Shown here: positions 9,154 to 18,614 of the stretch, piece by piece
Position numbering within the stretch: the stretch's first letter is position 1
How the letters are laid out: the number at the start of each line of letters is the position of its first letter
NCBI GenBank assembly: GCA_903920315.1
Contig: CAIXLU010000400.1
Location: forward strand, 1 to 32,344
Length of the DNA: 32,344 nucleotides
Direction: 5' to 3'
Origin: an uncultured Oscillochloris sp.
Lineage (GTDB): Bacteria; Chloroflexota; Chloroflexia; Chloroflexales; Chloroflexaceae
Notes under the pieces: generated by a model
What the model saw: the letters and a program-made list of their open reading frames with translations, nothing else
Databases searched by the model: none
Told to the model about the DNA's origin: nothing
Program-made: the position numbers and the translations under genes

Positions 9154-9678
9154 TCAGCGCACGCCCAACTCGAAGGGCGGGCCAACCTCGCGCAGAATCA
9201 CCACCGCCGTATCCTCTTCGCGCTTGCTGTTCACCGGCACCGAGATCATGGGCCGACGTGGAGCCTCGCCGTCTGCTACAGATTTGCGGAACGACTTGCC
9301 GAGCATGTCGGCAGCGAAGAATCCGAAGAATAGGCCACCAACGCCGCCAAATACAGCTAGGCCGCAGAGAAACGCAGCAAGCGACGTGAGCGCCGGCTGA
9401 ATGCTATCGAAGTTCCCCTGTCCGCGAATGTCTGGTGTGTCCATCGAGAACATACCGATCAGGAAGCCAATCGCGCCAAAAGCGACAGCACCCGCCAGAA
9501 CCGAGCCGAAGATGATCTGGTAGCGGACGCCATCCTCGGTTGCCCCAAGGCCGACCAAGTCACCCAAATCACCGCCGGAGGTACCGACCTTCGCCCCAGA
9601 GAACCCGCCCTCGCGCAGGGCCGCTGCGGCGCGCTCGGCGTCACGCGAGTCGGTGTAGGTAGCCTCAATTACAGCCAT
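9154..9678 (-). CDS. Glycine-rich two-segment membrane protein, general-stress-like N-terminus
   Basis: This 174-residue protein has an N-terminal part (about 1-50, MAVIEATYTDSRDAERAAAALREGGF) that resembles the beta-alpha-beta unit of YflT/general stress 17M-like proteins. It is followed by two Gly-rich hydrophobic stretches (about 57-80 and 97-125) containing GxxxG-type spacing. The C-terminal part (about 145-174) resumes a soluble strand pattern ending TAVVILREVGPPFELG. The family usually responds to envelope or heat stress, but no biochemical role is known. AAGGAG precedes the ATG. A palindrome at 9693-9723 just upstream could bind a regulator. It is convergent with opcA. Confidence 0.55.
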   Translation of the reverse strand: MAVIEATYTDSRDAERAAAALREGGFSGAKVGTSGGDLGDLVGLGATEDGVRYQIIFGSVLAGAVAFGAIGFLIGMFSMDTPDIRGQGNFDSIQPALTSLAAFLCGLAVFGGVGGLFFGFFAADMLGKSFRKSVADGEAPRRPMISVPVNSKREEDTAVVILREVGPPFELGVR

Positions 9679-9692
9679 CGTCGCAGCTCCTT

Positions 9693-9723
9693 ACAATATA
9701 TGTACATCCTGTGCATGTATTGT
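9693..9723. promoter_or_regulatory. Imperfect palindrome upstream of the stress-type membrane gene
   Basis: The half-sites acaatatatgtac (9693-9705) and gtgcatgtattgt (9711-9723) are inverted copies with two mismatches, separated by five bases. They lie 15 bases or more upstream of the start at 9678, immediately beyond its AAGGAG. The symmetry and AT-rich halves suit an operator, though it could also be a 5' leader hairpin. Confidence 0.35.
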
Positions 9724-9857
9724 ACCACTGGTTTGGGTATGCTCGTTACGCGGCGAACATCTGCTATGGGAACCGCATTGCTTCTCTACCTTGTCACCTA
9801 CGCCCCCAGAGGATATGATTGGTAGGCTGAACAATCATACGCGAAGGCATCACGCTT

Positions 9858-10292
9858 ATGAGCAACGAACAACCTCCGCCCCGGCCCATCTCCGACCCCG
9901 CACAGTTCGAGTCGTTCATCCTGGGCCTGCTGATCTTCGGTGTCTTCGGCATGATCATGTTCTTCGTTCCGGCCATGTTCTTCGTTGGGCCAAACGGAGA
10001 CCCATTTGGTATTGTCGGCCTCGCAGTGGTGATGGTGCTACTCACAGGAGGATTCGCGATCTGGGCCATGCGTAGCGGGAAAATCGCCCTGGGCAGCGGG
10101 TTCCTGGTGGGCTATGCCGTTGCCACCGTCGCCTCGGGCGGCCAGTGTACCTTTCTGTCCATGCCGAGCGACTACGGTCCGATGGGTGTGATGATCCTCC
10201 TCGCAGGCGTCGTGGGCATCGCCTTTGTGATCGGGGGGATCGCCGCGATCCTCAGTAAAGTAATTGCGAACTGGCGGAGAAGATCTCAATGA
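9858..10292 (+). CDS. Small integral membrane protein of unknown function
   Basis: The 144-residue product has about four hydrophobic segments (roughly 20-45, 52-72, 80-97 and 108-135) and ends in the basic tail NWRRRSQ, so the C-terminus is probably cytoplasmic. The N-terminus is Pro-rich and polar. No enzyme motif is visible. The stop codon overlaps the start of the LUD gene by four bases (ATGA at 10289-10292), showing that the two are translationally coupled. Whether the membrane protein is functionally linked to the LUD protein is unknown. Confidence 0.65.
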   Translation: MSNEQPPPRPISDPAQFESFILGLLIFGVFGMIMFFVPAMFFVGPNGDPFGIVGLAVVMVLLTGGFAIWAMRSGKIALGSGFLVGYAVATVASGGQCTFLSMPSDYGPMGVMILLAGVVGIAFVIGGIAAILSKVIANWRRRSQ

Positions 10293-10981
10293 GTCGCGAA
10301 CGCATTCTATCAAACCTGCGCACCAGCCTGGCCTCCAGCCGTGGGTGGCTGGAGGATGAGGCCAACCGTTCACCCCGATCCATCCCAGGCTACGTGCATC
10401 CCTCTGCCGAAAATCTTGCCGACCAGTTTAGCGCCGAACTGCGCAATCTCTCCGGCACGGTGTACCGGGTAGATGACGATGCGGGGGCTGTTACGCAGAT
10501 CGGGGCGATTCTGGCCGAAAAGGGCGCATCCCAGATCATTGCCTGGGATGTGGATCAGATCGGGGTAGCCGGGCTGTCGCAGTTTCTCATCCAGCGTCAC
10601 ATTCACGTCACCAGGGCCGACATTCACGGCGACGAGCGCACATCTCGGCTCCAGACTCTTGATCCAATCACGGTCTGTATTTCTGGTGCTGATGGAGGCA
10701 TTGCCGAGAGCGGTAGCCTGCTGCTGTGCCACGGGCCAGGGCGCCCGCGCCTTGCCTCGCTTCTGGCCCCGTACCATATCGCCGTCCTGCGCTCAGATCA
10801 ACTCGTGCGGGGTCTCGGCGACGCCCTGGCCCATGTCCGTGCCCGCTACGGCACCGACATCTTCACCGACACCAGCAATCTCACCCTGATCACCGGCCCC
10901 TCGCGTACCGCCGACATCGAGATGACCCTCTCCCTTGGCATCCACGGCCCGCAGGAGATTTACGTGGTCGTGATTGATTAG
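10289..10981 (+). CDS. LUD-domain protein (LutC/YkgG-like)
   Basis: LUD proteins include LutC of the L-lactate oxidation complex and related subunits handling organic acids. This 230-residue protein carries the family hallmarks: 'ISGADGGIAESGSLLL', followed by the C-terminal block SNLTLITGPSRTADIEMTL and 'GIHGPQE'. The expected partners LutA (Fe-S) and LutB are absent. It may work with subunits encoded elsewhere or have a different role. Its ATG overlaps the preceding membrane gene by four bases. An inverted repeat and a 7-bp tandem array follow the stop. Confidence 0.85.
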   Translation: MSRERILSNLRTSLASSRGWLEDEANRSPRSIPGYVHPSAENLADQFSAELRNLSGTVYRVDDDAGAVTQIGAILAEKGASQIIAWDVDQIGVAGLSQFLIQRHIHVTRADIHGDERTSRLQTLDPITVCISGADGGIAESGSLLLCHGPGRPRLASLLAPYHIAVLRSDQLVRGLGDALAHVRARYGTDIFTDTSNLTLITGPSRTADIEMTLSLGIHGPQEIYVVVID

Positions 10982-11001
10982 TGCAGGGATTGCGAATCAG
11001 T

Positions 11002-11066
11002 GTGCGACGTTCATAGTGGCGGCTTCAGCCGCACAGGCACTGAAGCGCCCACTACGAACGTCGCAC
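11002..11066. repeat. Inverted repeat between convergent LUD and acyl-CoA dehydrogenase genes
   Basis: The left arm (11002 to about 11027, beginning gtgcgacgttcatagtggcg) and the right arm (11040-11066, ending actacgaacgtcgcac) are complementary with two mismatches. The core 'ggcttcagcc' echoes the 'cgacttcagtcgc' of the element at 909-1170, suggesting one dispersed repeat family. It may also act as a bidirectional terminator. Confidence 0.6.
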
Positions 11067-11070
11067 CCCC

Positions 11071-11098
11071 TGACCCCTGACCCCTGACTCCTGACCCC
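11071..11098. repeat. 7-bp tandem repeat (tgacccc)
   Basis: There are four consecutive 7-bp units, three perfect (tgacccc) and one variant (tgactcc), between an inverted repeat and the acyl-CoA dehydrogenase stop. It is one of the set of 7-bp arrays in this window. Confidence 0.8.
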
Positions 11099-11103
11099 TT
11101 GTC

Positions 11104-12246
<1,143 letters not shown>

Positions 12247-12408
12247 TGCGTTGCTTCCTCATTGATTGACGCTGTGATATACGGCGAATTCGGCCCTATT
12301 CTACGCGAGAACATTCCGTGCGGCAAGGTGATAAGGAGAATCTGGTACCATAGCAGAGCCGATGACATTGTGGCACTGACCCCTATTGATTCTGCCCAAG
12401 GAAGCTGT

Positions 12409-13293
12409 GTGAGCGTTCTTATTACTCTCCCTACGTCGCTGAGTGCCAAGGTCTTCCATGCCGCTCGCGCTTTGGTGCATGAATGCAATCAGGCCGAAGG
12501 TCTGGATCTGCCGATCATTCCTGCGGCTGATCCCGACTCCACCGTATTGCTGGCTCATCATGGAGACGAACTGGTTGGCATCGCCCAAATTGATTTTGGC
12601 CCCCAGGCTGAGGCGTGTCTTTGTGTCTCGCCTGCCTGGCACCGCCGTGGGATCGGCAGGGGCTTGGCGACGGCGGTCAATGCCCACGTTGCCAGTCGCG
12701 GCGCGGGGGACGCTGTCTTTGTCTCCGACATGGCCGCTGAGTCGGGGCGTGCCTTTGCCGCTGCCCTCGGTGCCCACCTGAGCTTGGCTGAGCATCGTCT
12801 TTCACTTGACATAACTGCTGTGCCGCCCCCGCCCGCACCCATGCCCGATCTCCACATCCGCCCTGCTGATCGTGCCGACACGAACAGCCTTGCTACCGTG
12901 CTATCCGCCGCTTTCGGCGACCCGCTACCGATGATGCAGAGCTTTGTTTCCCGCAGGCTTACTCACCCAACAAACCGCTTCATCGTCGGTCTGCACGATC
13001 AGCGACTCGTGGGCACTCTACGCCTAGTTGAGGACAACGGCTGGATCTACATCACGACCTTCGGCGTGTTACCAGAGCTTCACGGGCGTGGCGTGGGCCG
13101 ACACCTGCTTCTGCACGCTCTCGGCCAGATGACTGCCAAGGGACAGAGCCGCATCCGTATTGACGTTGAGACCACGAACGTCTCCGCCCGGGGTCTCTAC
13201 GAGTCGTGTGGATTCCGCTACGACCGCACCTTCGCCTACTACCGGCTGCAGAGTGTTACGCACTCTCAGCCAGGAATAATCGCCAGCGGGTAG
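12409..13293 (+). CDS. Tandem GNAT acetyltransferase (two-domain, MshD-like layout)
   Basis: This protein of about 294 residues contains two GNAT folds. The N-terminal one has the acetyl-CoA loop WHRRGIGRGLATAV (about residues 77-90). The C-terminal one has LHGRGVGRHLLLHAL preceded by ITTFGVLPE and followed by VETTNVSARGLYESCGF, a standard motif A/B arrangement. Two tandem domains occur in mycothiol synthase-like enzymes, but substrate cannot be inferred. GTG 12409 is chosen because AAGGAAG lies just upstream; a longer frame to 12232 runs into the divergent acyl-CoA dehydrogenase gene. The 3' end overlaps the convergent lipoprotein gene by 28 bases. Confidence 0.8.
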   Translation: MSVLITLPTSLSAKVFHAARALVHECNQAEGLDLPIIPAADPDSTVLLAHHGDELVGIAQIDFGPQAEACLCVSPAWHRRGIGRGLATAVNAHVASRGAGDAVFVSDMAAESGRAFAAALGAHLSLAEHRLSLDITAVPPPPAPMPDLHIRPADRADTNSLATVLSAAFGDPLPMMQSFVSRRLTHPTNRFIVGLHDQRLVGTLRLVEDNGWIYITTFGVLPELHGRGVGRHLLLHALGQMTAKGQSRIRIDVETTNVSARGLYESCGFRYDRTFAYYRLQSVTHSQPGIIASG

Positions 13294-13988
13294 AGGTTGC
13301 TGCGACGCCAGATGCCGATGATCTGCACGGGGCCGAAATGGGCAGTTCCGCCTGAACTGGCGGTCAGCCGGGTGCGCAGTGAATCACCCTCGATCACGCC
13401 GATGAGCTTGATCTGTTGGGCGCTTGAGGTGGGCACGCCACCGCCGCCGAGCTGGTCAACCAGGAGCGCGGTTGATGTGCCGAGCAGGATTTGTCCCGAT
13501 AGGTGAACGGGCTGGTTATCGTAGATCCCGCTGTTATCGAGCAGCAGCTTCATGGTCAGGTCGCGCACGCTTAACGCTTCCAGAGATGCATCGGTGAGCT
13601 GGTAGACATAGCCGCCACCCGGCCCGTAGCTGCCCGTGGAACTGAGTTGACCCGTGGCGCGGACGATCACGTAGGTCATCGTCCCGACTGAACTGATCGC
13701 AGTATTGGTGGGTAAAGCTGGCGGACTAGGGAGCCAGATCGCCCCGGCTTCGGCCAGAGGTGTCGGAATCTCGCCTTGGCTAAAACTCAACCCGCCCACC
13801 AGGGACGACCCCTCCGCAGTGCGGTAGAGGTAGCCGATCACCTCAACGCGGCCCTGGGGCGGGCTGATTAACCTCTCGGCGACGGTCGAGATGGTCGGTT
13901 GAGGCGGCGGTGACGCAGCAGGAACAACCTGGGCGGACGCGCATCCACTCAAGGTCAGGATAAGCAGCAAGGTAAGCAATCGTCGCAT
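13266..13988 (-). CDS. Lipoprotein of unknown function
   Basis: From ATG 13988 the product has 240 residues and starts MRRLLTLLLILTLSGCASAQ. This is a lipoprotein signal peptide with the lipobox LSGC (Cys16), so it should be lipidated and face outside the cytoplasmic membrane. The remainder is beta-rich with a repeated theme 'V.GYLYRT..' and 'VHLSGQILLGT..', reminiscent of two related OB-like strands segments, but no named family is recognised. An in-frame ATG at 14009 adds seven Gly-rich residues and is less likely. It overlaps the convergent GNAT gene by 28 bases. Confidence 0.65.
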   Translation of the reverse strand: MRRLLTLLLILTLSGCASAQVVPAASPPPQPTISTVAERLISPPQGRVEVIGYLYRTAEGSSLVGGLSFSQGEIPTPLAEAGAIWLPSPPALPTNTAISSVGTMTYVIVRATGQLSSTGSYGPGGGYVYQLTDASLEALSVRDLTMKLLLDNSGIYDNQPVHLSGQILLGTSTALLVDQLGGGGVPTSSAQQIKLIGVIEGDSLRTRLTASSGGTAHFGPVQIIGIWRRSNLYPLAIIPG

Positions 13989-14141
13989 ACCGCCCATTTT
14001 ACCACCCATCTGACAGCCTCAGACAGCGGCCTGATAGGTTTTGAGAGCTTTTTTGGGGTATCCAGAAGGCGGAGCCATGCTACAATCGCTCGCAGGCACA
14101 GATACTGAGCATCCTGTCATGAGCGGAGGTTACATAGATTT

Positions 14142-15431
14142 ATGGGTACAAATAACTCCCGGCTGCAAGGGTTCTACCAACTTAATCCTTTTGAGCGGCT
14201 TCAGGTGGTCAAGTCGTTCGATGGCCTCGTTGATGAAGACCTGAGGATGCTTCACGGTGGACACGGCGTACTCACAATTGAGCGTGCCGACAAGATGATT
14301 GAGAATGTGATTGGCACATACAATCTGCCGCTGGGTATTGCGACGAACTTTCAGATTAACGGGCGCGATTACCTGATCCCGATGGTGGTCGAGGAACCCT
14401 CGATTGTGGCCGGTGCCAGTTACGCCGCACGCATGGTGCGGGACGGTGGCGGGTTTGAGGCTAGCACCAGCGAGCCGCTGATGATCGGCCAGATCCAGCT
14501 TGTGCATGTGGCTGCGCCGAACAGCGCCCGCGTTGATATTATGGCCCACAAGGCCGAGATCCTACGTTTGGCGAATGCCCAGAGCCGCTCGCTGATCACT
14601 CTCGGCGGCGGTGCCCGCGATGTGGAGGTGCATTACTTCACCACCAGCCCGATGGGCGCGATGATGGTTGTCCACCTGATCGTGGACTGCCGCGATGCGA
14701 TGGGCGCAAACGCGATCAACAGTATGTGCGAGGCAGTCGCCCCGCTGCTGGAGGGACTCACCGGCGGGAAGGCGTATCTGCGCATTCTCTCGAATCTGAG
14801 CGACCGCCGTCTGGCTCGCGCCCGCTGCGTGGTGCCGATTTCGGCCCTTGAGCGCGATGGCCTCTCCGGTGAGGAGGTTGCCGAGGGGATTATGTGGGCT
14901 TACGCCTTCGCCGCCGTAGATCCGTACCGGGCCGCAACGCACAACAAGGGCATCCTCAACGGCGTAGACCCGGTGATTGTGGCGACGGGCAACGATTGGC
15001 GGGCAATCGAGGCCGGTGCCCACGCCTACGCCGCACGCAGCGGCCAGTATACGTCGCTGAGTACCTGGGAGCGCGACGATGAAGGCAACCTGGTAGGTAC
15101 GCTGGAAATGCCGATGGCCGTAGGTATTGTGGGCGGGGCCACCAAGGTTCACCCGGCGGCCCAGGCGGCGCTCAAGCTGCTCCACGTGAAATCGGCAGAC
15201 GAACTGGCCGGTATCTGCGCATGCGCTGGCCTCGCCTCGAACCTGGCCGCAATGCGCGCCCTGGCGACCGAGGGCATCCAGCAGGGCCACATGGGCCTGC
15301 ACGCCCGCCAGATCGCGATGGCGGCCGGTGCCCACGGTATTCTGATTGACGAGATCGCCCGCCGGATGGTTGAGGAGCGGAACATTAAGCCCGCCCGCGC
15401 CCAGGAACTGGTTGCGGAGTTGCACCACTAG
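14142..15431 (+). CDS. Hydroxymethylglutaryl-CoA reductase, class II
   Basis: The enzyme reduces HMG-CoA to mevalonate with two hydride transfers. The 429-residue protein aligns with the class II enzyme of Pseudomonas mevalonii. Catalytic residues are conserved: Glu84/85 in VVEEPSIVAGAS, Lys269 in ATHNKGILNG, Asp285 in ATGNDWRAIEAGAHAYA, and His387 in GLHARQ near the C-terminus. DAMGANAINSM is the cofactor-site block. Class II enzymes are often degradative, but the following HMG-CoA synthase indicates a biosynthetic role here. GGAGG at 14125-14129 is rather far (12 bases) from ATG 14142. A 215-base repeat-rich gap separates it from the synthase. Confidence 0.92.
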   Translation: MGTNNSRLQGFYQLNPFERLQVVKSFDGLVDEDLRMLHGGHGVLTIERADKMIENVIGTYNLPLGIATNFQINGRDYLIPMVVEEPSIVAGASYAARMVRDGGGFEASTSEPLMIGQIQLVHVAAPNSARVDIMAHKAEILRLANAQSRSLITLGGGARDVEVHYFTTSPMGAMMVVHLIVDCRDAMGANAINSMCEAVAPLLEGLTGGKAYLRILSNLSDRRLARARCVVPISALERDGLSGEEVAEGIMWAYAFAAVDPYRAATHNKGILNGVDPVIVATGNDWRAIEAGAHAYAARSGQYTSLSTWERDDEGNLVGTLEMPMAVGIVGGATKVHPAAQAALKLLHVKSADELAGICACAGLASNLAAMRALATEGIQQGHMGLHARQIAMAAGAHGILIDEIARRMVEERNIKPARAQELVAELHH

Positions 15432-15441
15432 TACCGCTAGC

Positions 15442-15490
15442 AGGTGACAGGTGGCAGGTGGCAGGTGGCAGGTGGCAGGTGGCAGGTGGC
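15442..15490. repeat. 7-bp tandem repeat (aggtggc)
   Basis: Seven consecutive units lie just after the HMG-CoA reductase stop: one variant (aggtgac, 15442-15448) and six perfect copies of aggtggc (15449-15490), plus a partial eighth. No secondary structure or coding role is evident. Confidence 0.92.
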
Positions 15491-15562
15491 AGGCTCCCAG
15501 TCGCCTACCTGTAACAATACAATAGCTAAGGCATGTTGTTTCAAAATCCTGTTGCGGTACAT

Positions 15563-15625
15563 CTGCAACCTGCAATCTGCAACCTGCAATCTGCAATCTA
15601 AAATCTAAAATCTAAAATCTAAAAT
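15563..15625. repeat. Phase-continuous 7-bp array switching motif (ctgcaay then ctaaaat)
   Basis: Nine uninterrupted 7-bp units are present. Five copies of ctgcaac or ctgcaat (15563-15597) pass directly, without loss of register, into four copies of ctaaaat (15598-15625). The array ends just before the ribosome site of the HMG-CoA synthase gene, so copy number could alter promoter spacing or the leader. Confidence 0.92.
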
Positions 15626-15646
15626 ATGCATAAGGGGAATATTCGC

Positions 15647-16696
15647 ATGATGAAGCCGAGTCGCCCTGTGGGCCTGGTTGGCTACGGGGTGTACGTGCCG
15701 CGCTATCGGATCGCCGCCAAGGAGATTGCGCGAGTCTGGACGGATGGGCAGGGCGGGGTGCCGGTGGACTCGAAGAGCGTGCCGGGGCCAGACGAGGATA
15801 CGATCACGATGTCTATTGAGGCTGCTCGTAGTGCCCTGGCCCGCGCCCAGGTGCCTGCTGAGCGTCTGGGTGCGGTCTGGATCGGATCAGAGAGCCACCC
15901 CTACAGCGTCAAGCCCTCGGGCACGATTGTCGCTGAGGCCATCGGGGCCGCCCCCTGGGTGAGTGCGGCTGACTGGGAGTTTGCCTGCAAGGCCGGCAGC
16001 GAGGCGCTGACAGCGGGTATGGCCATGGTCGGCAGTGGTATGGCCGACTACGTGCTGGCCGTCGGTGCCGATACGGCCCAGGGTCGCCCTGGCGATGCCC
16101 TCGAATATACCGCCTCGGCGGGCGCGGCAGCCCTGCTGATCGGCCCGGCGGATCAGGCTTTGGCGACCATTGAGGCGACGGTCTCGTATGTCACCGATAC
16201 GCCCGACTTCTACCGCCGCGCCGACCGGCCCTACCCGACGCACGGCAACCGCTTCACCGGCGAGCCAGCCTACTTCCACACCATCGAGAGCGCGGCCCGT
16301 CGGCTGCTTAGTGATCTTGATCGCAAGCCCGGCGACTTCACCTACGCTATCTTCCATCAGCCCAACGCCAAATTCCCCCAGGCCGTCGCTAAACGTCTCG
16401 GCTTCACTGATGCCCAGATCGCCCCTGGCCTGCTTTCGCCGCAGATCGGCAACACCTACTCGGGCGCAGCCCTGGCCGGTCTCTGCGCAACCCTGGACGT
16501 AGCCTCGCCCGGCGACACGATCTTCGTGACGTCCTACGGAAGCGGCGCAGGCTCCGACGCCTACGCCCTGACGGTGACGGAAGCCATCCTGGAGCGCCGT
16601 GCGCGTGCCCCGCTTACGGCGGCGTACCTGGCCCGTGCAGAGTTCATAGACTATGCGATCTACGCGAAGTGGCGCGGCAAGCTGGTAATGGGATAG
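15647..16696 (+). CDS. Hydroxymethylglutaryl-CoA synthase, archaeal type
   Basis: This enzyme condenses acetyl-CoA with acetoacetyl-CoA to HMG-CoA, the committing step of the mevalonate route. The 349-residue protein belongs to the archaeal-type family: [37 protein letters not shown] (Glu82), the nucleophile Cys114 in [11 protein letters not shown], and His237 in [30 protein letters not shown] and [12 protein letters not shown] complete the thiolase fold. ATG 15647 is chosen because AAGGGGA lies about eight bases upstream and numbering then fits the family; an ATG at 15626 touches the 7-bp repeat. The stop is directly followed by the thiolase-like start (TAGATG), so the two proteins are made together. 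Confidence 0.93.
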   Translation: MMKPSRPVGLVGYGVYVPRYRIAAKEIARVWTDGQGGVPVDSKSVPGPDEDTITMSIEAARSALARAQVPAERLGAVWIGSESHPYSVKPSGTIVAEAIGAAPWVSAADWEFACKAGSEALTAGMAMVGSGMADYVLAVGADTAQGRPGDALEYTASAGAAALLIGPADQALATIEATVSYVTDTPDFYRRADRPYPTHGNRFTGEPAYFHTIESAARRLLSDLDRKPGDFTYAIFHQPNAKFPQAVAKRLGFTDAQIAPGLLSPQIGNTYSGAALAGLCATLDVASPGDTIFVTSYGSGAGSDAYALTVTEAILERRARAPLTAAYLARAEFIDYAIYAKWRGKLVMG

Positions 16697-17872
16697 ATGA
16701 ATATGACAAATGTCTATATTATTGGCGCGGGGGCCACGCCGGTGGCCGAGCATTACGGACGGAGTCTGGCTGACTTGGCCAGCGAGGCGGTGCGAGCGGC
16801 CTTCGCCCAGGTTCCCGGCCTAGACGCCACGCGCGTCGGGGCGGTGTATGTCGCCAACGCCCTGGGCGAGATTATGGCTTCGCAGAGCCAGCTTGGTGCG
16901 TATCTGGCGACGGCGGTTGGTCTGGCGGGCGTACCTGCCTTGCGGATCGAGGCGGCGGGAGCCAGTGGCGGGGCCGCTCTGCATCAGGCTGCGCAGGCAG
17001 TGGCCAGCGGATCGTGCGACGTGGCGGTGGTCCTTGGTGCCGAAAAGGTAACTGATCGGCTTGATGGCGCACTGGAGGCGGCCCTAGCCCTGGCCACCGA
17101 CGCCGAGGCTGAGGGTATTCACGGTATCACCCTTACGGCGCAGTGGGCGCTGCTGATGCGGCGCTACCTGTTTGAACATGGCTACGCCCCCGAGGTGTTT
17201 GCCCCTTTCCCCGTGAATGCCCACGCCAACGCGGCGAAGAATCCGCAGGCTCTCTACCGCTTCGGCATTAGCGCAGATAAATACCGCAAGGCGGGCCAGA
17301 TCGCCTCGCCCCTGAATATGCTCGACTGCTCCAGCGTCGCCGATGGCGCTGCGGCGCTGATTATCGCCTCGGAGCGCATCGCCCGTGAACTGTCCGGCCC
17401 GCTGGTGCGACTGGCCGGCACGGCAATTGGCAGCGACATCACGGCCCTCGCGGCCCGGCCCGATCCGCTTGATCTCGCGGCATCACGGGCCAGCGCGCAC
17501 GTCGCCCTTGGCCGTGCCCACCTGGGCATCGGCGATGTGCAGGTTCTTGAACTCAGCGACCCCCACGGCATCACGGCGGCACTAGCCCTGGAGTCAATCG
17601 GCTTCTACGAGCGCGGCACCGCGCCGCGCCATGCCGCAGATGGAGCCATCGCCCCCTCTGGTCGCACGCCCCTGGCCACCGCCGGTGGCTACAAGGCCCG
17701 TGGCGACATCGCCGGGGCCAGCGGAGTCTATCAGGTAGTTGAGCTTGTCCGCCAGTTGAAGGGCGTCGCCGGCCCAACACAGGTTCCCGGTGCCCGCGTG
17801 GCGTTAGCCCAATGCCTCGGCGGAGTCGGCGTCACCGCCGCAACCAGCGTGCTGGTGGCGGAATCCTTGTAA
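16697..17872 (+). CDS. Thiolase homologue lacking catalytic residues (archaeal HMG-CoA synthase partner)
   Basis: The 391-residue protein follows the layout of archaeal acetoacetyl-CoA thiolases: the N-terminal VYIIGAGATPVAEHYG, LGAYLATAVGLAGVPALRIEA, VLGAEKVTD, DCSSVADGAAALIIASE, and C-terminal VYQVVELVRQLKG. The catalytic positions are altered. The nucleophile site, normally EAACxSGG, is EAAGASGG (Gly88, codon gga). The HDxF motif is S287-D-P-H. The GHPxGATG motif is GDIAGASG (Asp337). Only a late Cys373 in QCLGG remains. Fold-supporting residues are retained, so it is not decayed at random. In archaea this protein binds HMG-CoA synthase through DUF35; a scaffold or CoA-binding role is inferred. 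Confidence 0.85.
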   Translation: MNMTNVYIIGAGATPVAEHYGRSLADLASEAVRAAFAQVPGLDATRVGAVYVANALGEIMASQSQLGAYLATAVGLAGVPALRIEAAGASGGAALHQAAQAVASGSCDVAVVLGAEKVTDRLDGALEAALALATDAEAEGIHGITLTAQWALLMRRYLFEHGYAPEVFAPFPVNAHANAAKNPQALYRFGISADKYRKAGQIASPLNMLDCSSVADGAAALIIASERIARELSGPLVRLAGTAIGSDITALAARPDPLDLAASRASAHVALGRAHLGIGDVQVLELSDPHGITAALALESIGFYERGTAPRHAADGAIAPSGRTPLATAGGYKARGDIAGASGVYQVVELVRQLKGVAGPTQVPGARVALAQCLGGVGVTAATSVLVAESL

Positions 17873-18047
17873 ATGGGACTCGGTTCCTGGAACATGCGAA
17901 CATAATCTTGCATATGGGCAAGTACGAATGTAAAGCATTCTTTGCACTGTTTGCTCTGCTATACAGTGCCAGGGGGGCTTTACGACGTACGATTTCCCCG
18001 ATACAATGAAATTGCGTATCCGCACTATGAATAGTGAAGGAGCAAGC

Positions 18048-18614
18048 ATGTTTCAGGAAATGATCAACGGCAGTATCGCAGTGCTAACCAAGCCATCGGT
18101 TGCTACGTTCGAGGAACACGAGAAGGATAACCTAGGCTGGGCACTGATCTACTCGGTGATAGCAGGCGTGATTAACGCGATCCTGGGGGCAATCGGGGCG
18201 CAGATCAGCGGTACGGGCGGGGGTGTTGGCTCTACCATCAGCGGCGCGATTTTTGGTACGATCATCGGCCTGCTGATTTCGTGGGGCATCACGTTTGGAC
18301 TAGGCCGGGCCTTTGGGGGCACCGGAAGCTTCGGCGAGTTGGCCTGGGGCTTCTCCCTGTTTAGTGCGCCGCTGACGGTTGCCAGCAGTATTCTTGGCCT
18401 GGTCCCGTTTCTCGGCCCAATCGCTATGATCGCCCTGGCGATCTACAATTTCTACCTGGCTTACCTCGCCATCCAGTCGGGCATGAACCTGCCCAGCCAG
18501 AAGGCACTCTACGTCATCCTGATCGAGGTGGCGATCGTCCTGGTGATCGCCGGCTGCGTTGGTGTTGTCTTTGGTGCCGCATTTGTTGCCCTTATGAATT
18601 CCTCCGGCCGGTAG
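18048..18614 (+). CDS. Yip1-domain integral membrane protein
   Basis: The 188-residue protein begins MFQEMINGSIAVLTKPSVATFEEHE, a cytosolic stretch typical of bacterial Yip1-domain proteins. It then has about five hydrophobic segments (residues 30-53, 62-85, 97-118, 122-143 and 160-183) with many Gly and small residues. ATG 18048 follows GAAGGAG. Function in bacteria is unknown. It lies between the thiolase homologue and the DUF35 gene, in the same direction (175 bases after the former, 48 before the latter). That is unusual for a soluble enzyme cluster and might link the mevalonate enzymes to the membrane, but could be chance. Confidence 0.75.
   Translation: MFQEMINGSIAVLTKPSVATFEEHEKDNLGWALIYSVIAGVINAILGAIGAQISGTGGGVGSTISGAIFGTIIGLLISWGITFGLGRAFGGTGSFGELAWGFSLFSAPLTVASSILGLVPFLGPIAMIALAIYNFYLAYLAIQSGMNLPSQKALYVILIEVAIVLVIAGCVGVVFGAAFVALMNSSGR

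Noticed and set aside
14562-15596. Open frame of 344 codons on the minus strand
   Set aside because: It is antisense to the HMG-CoA reductase and begins in 7-bp repeats (peptide CHLPPATCHL), a repeat artefact.
15442-15625. CRISPR array
   Set aside because: The repeats are 7-bp units without spacers, and no cas genes are nearby.
15887-16753. Open frame of 288 codons on the minus strand
   Set aside because: It is antisense to HMG-CoA synthase with no recognisable domain.
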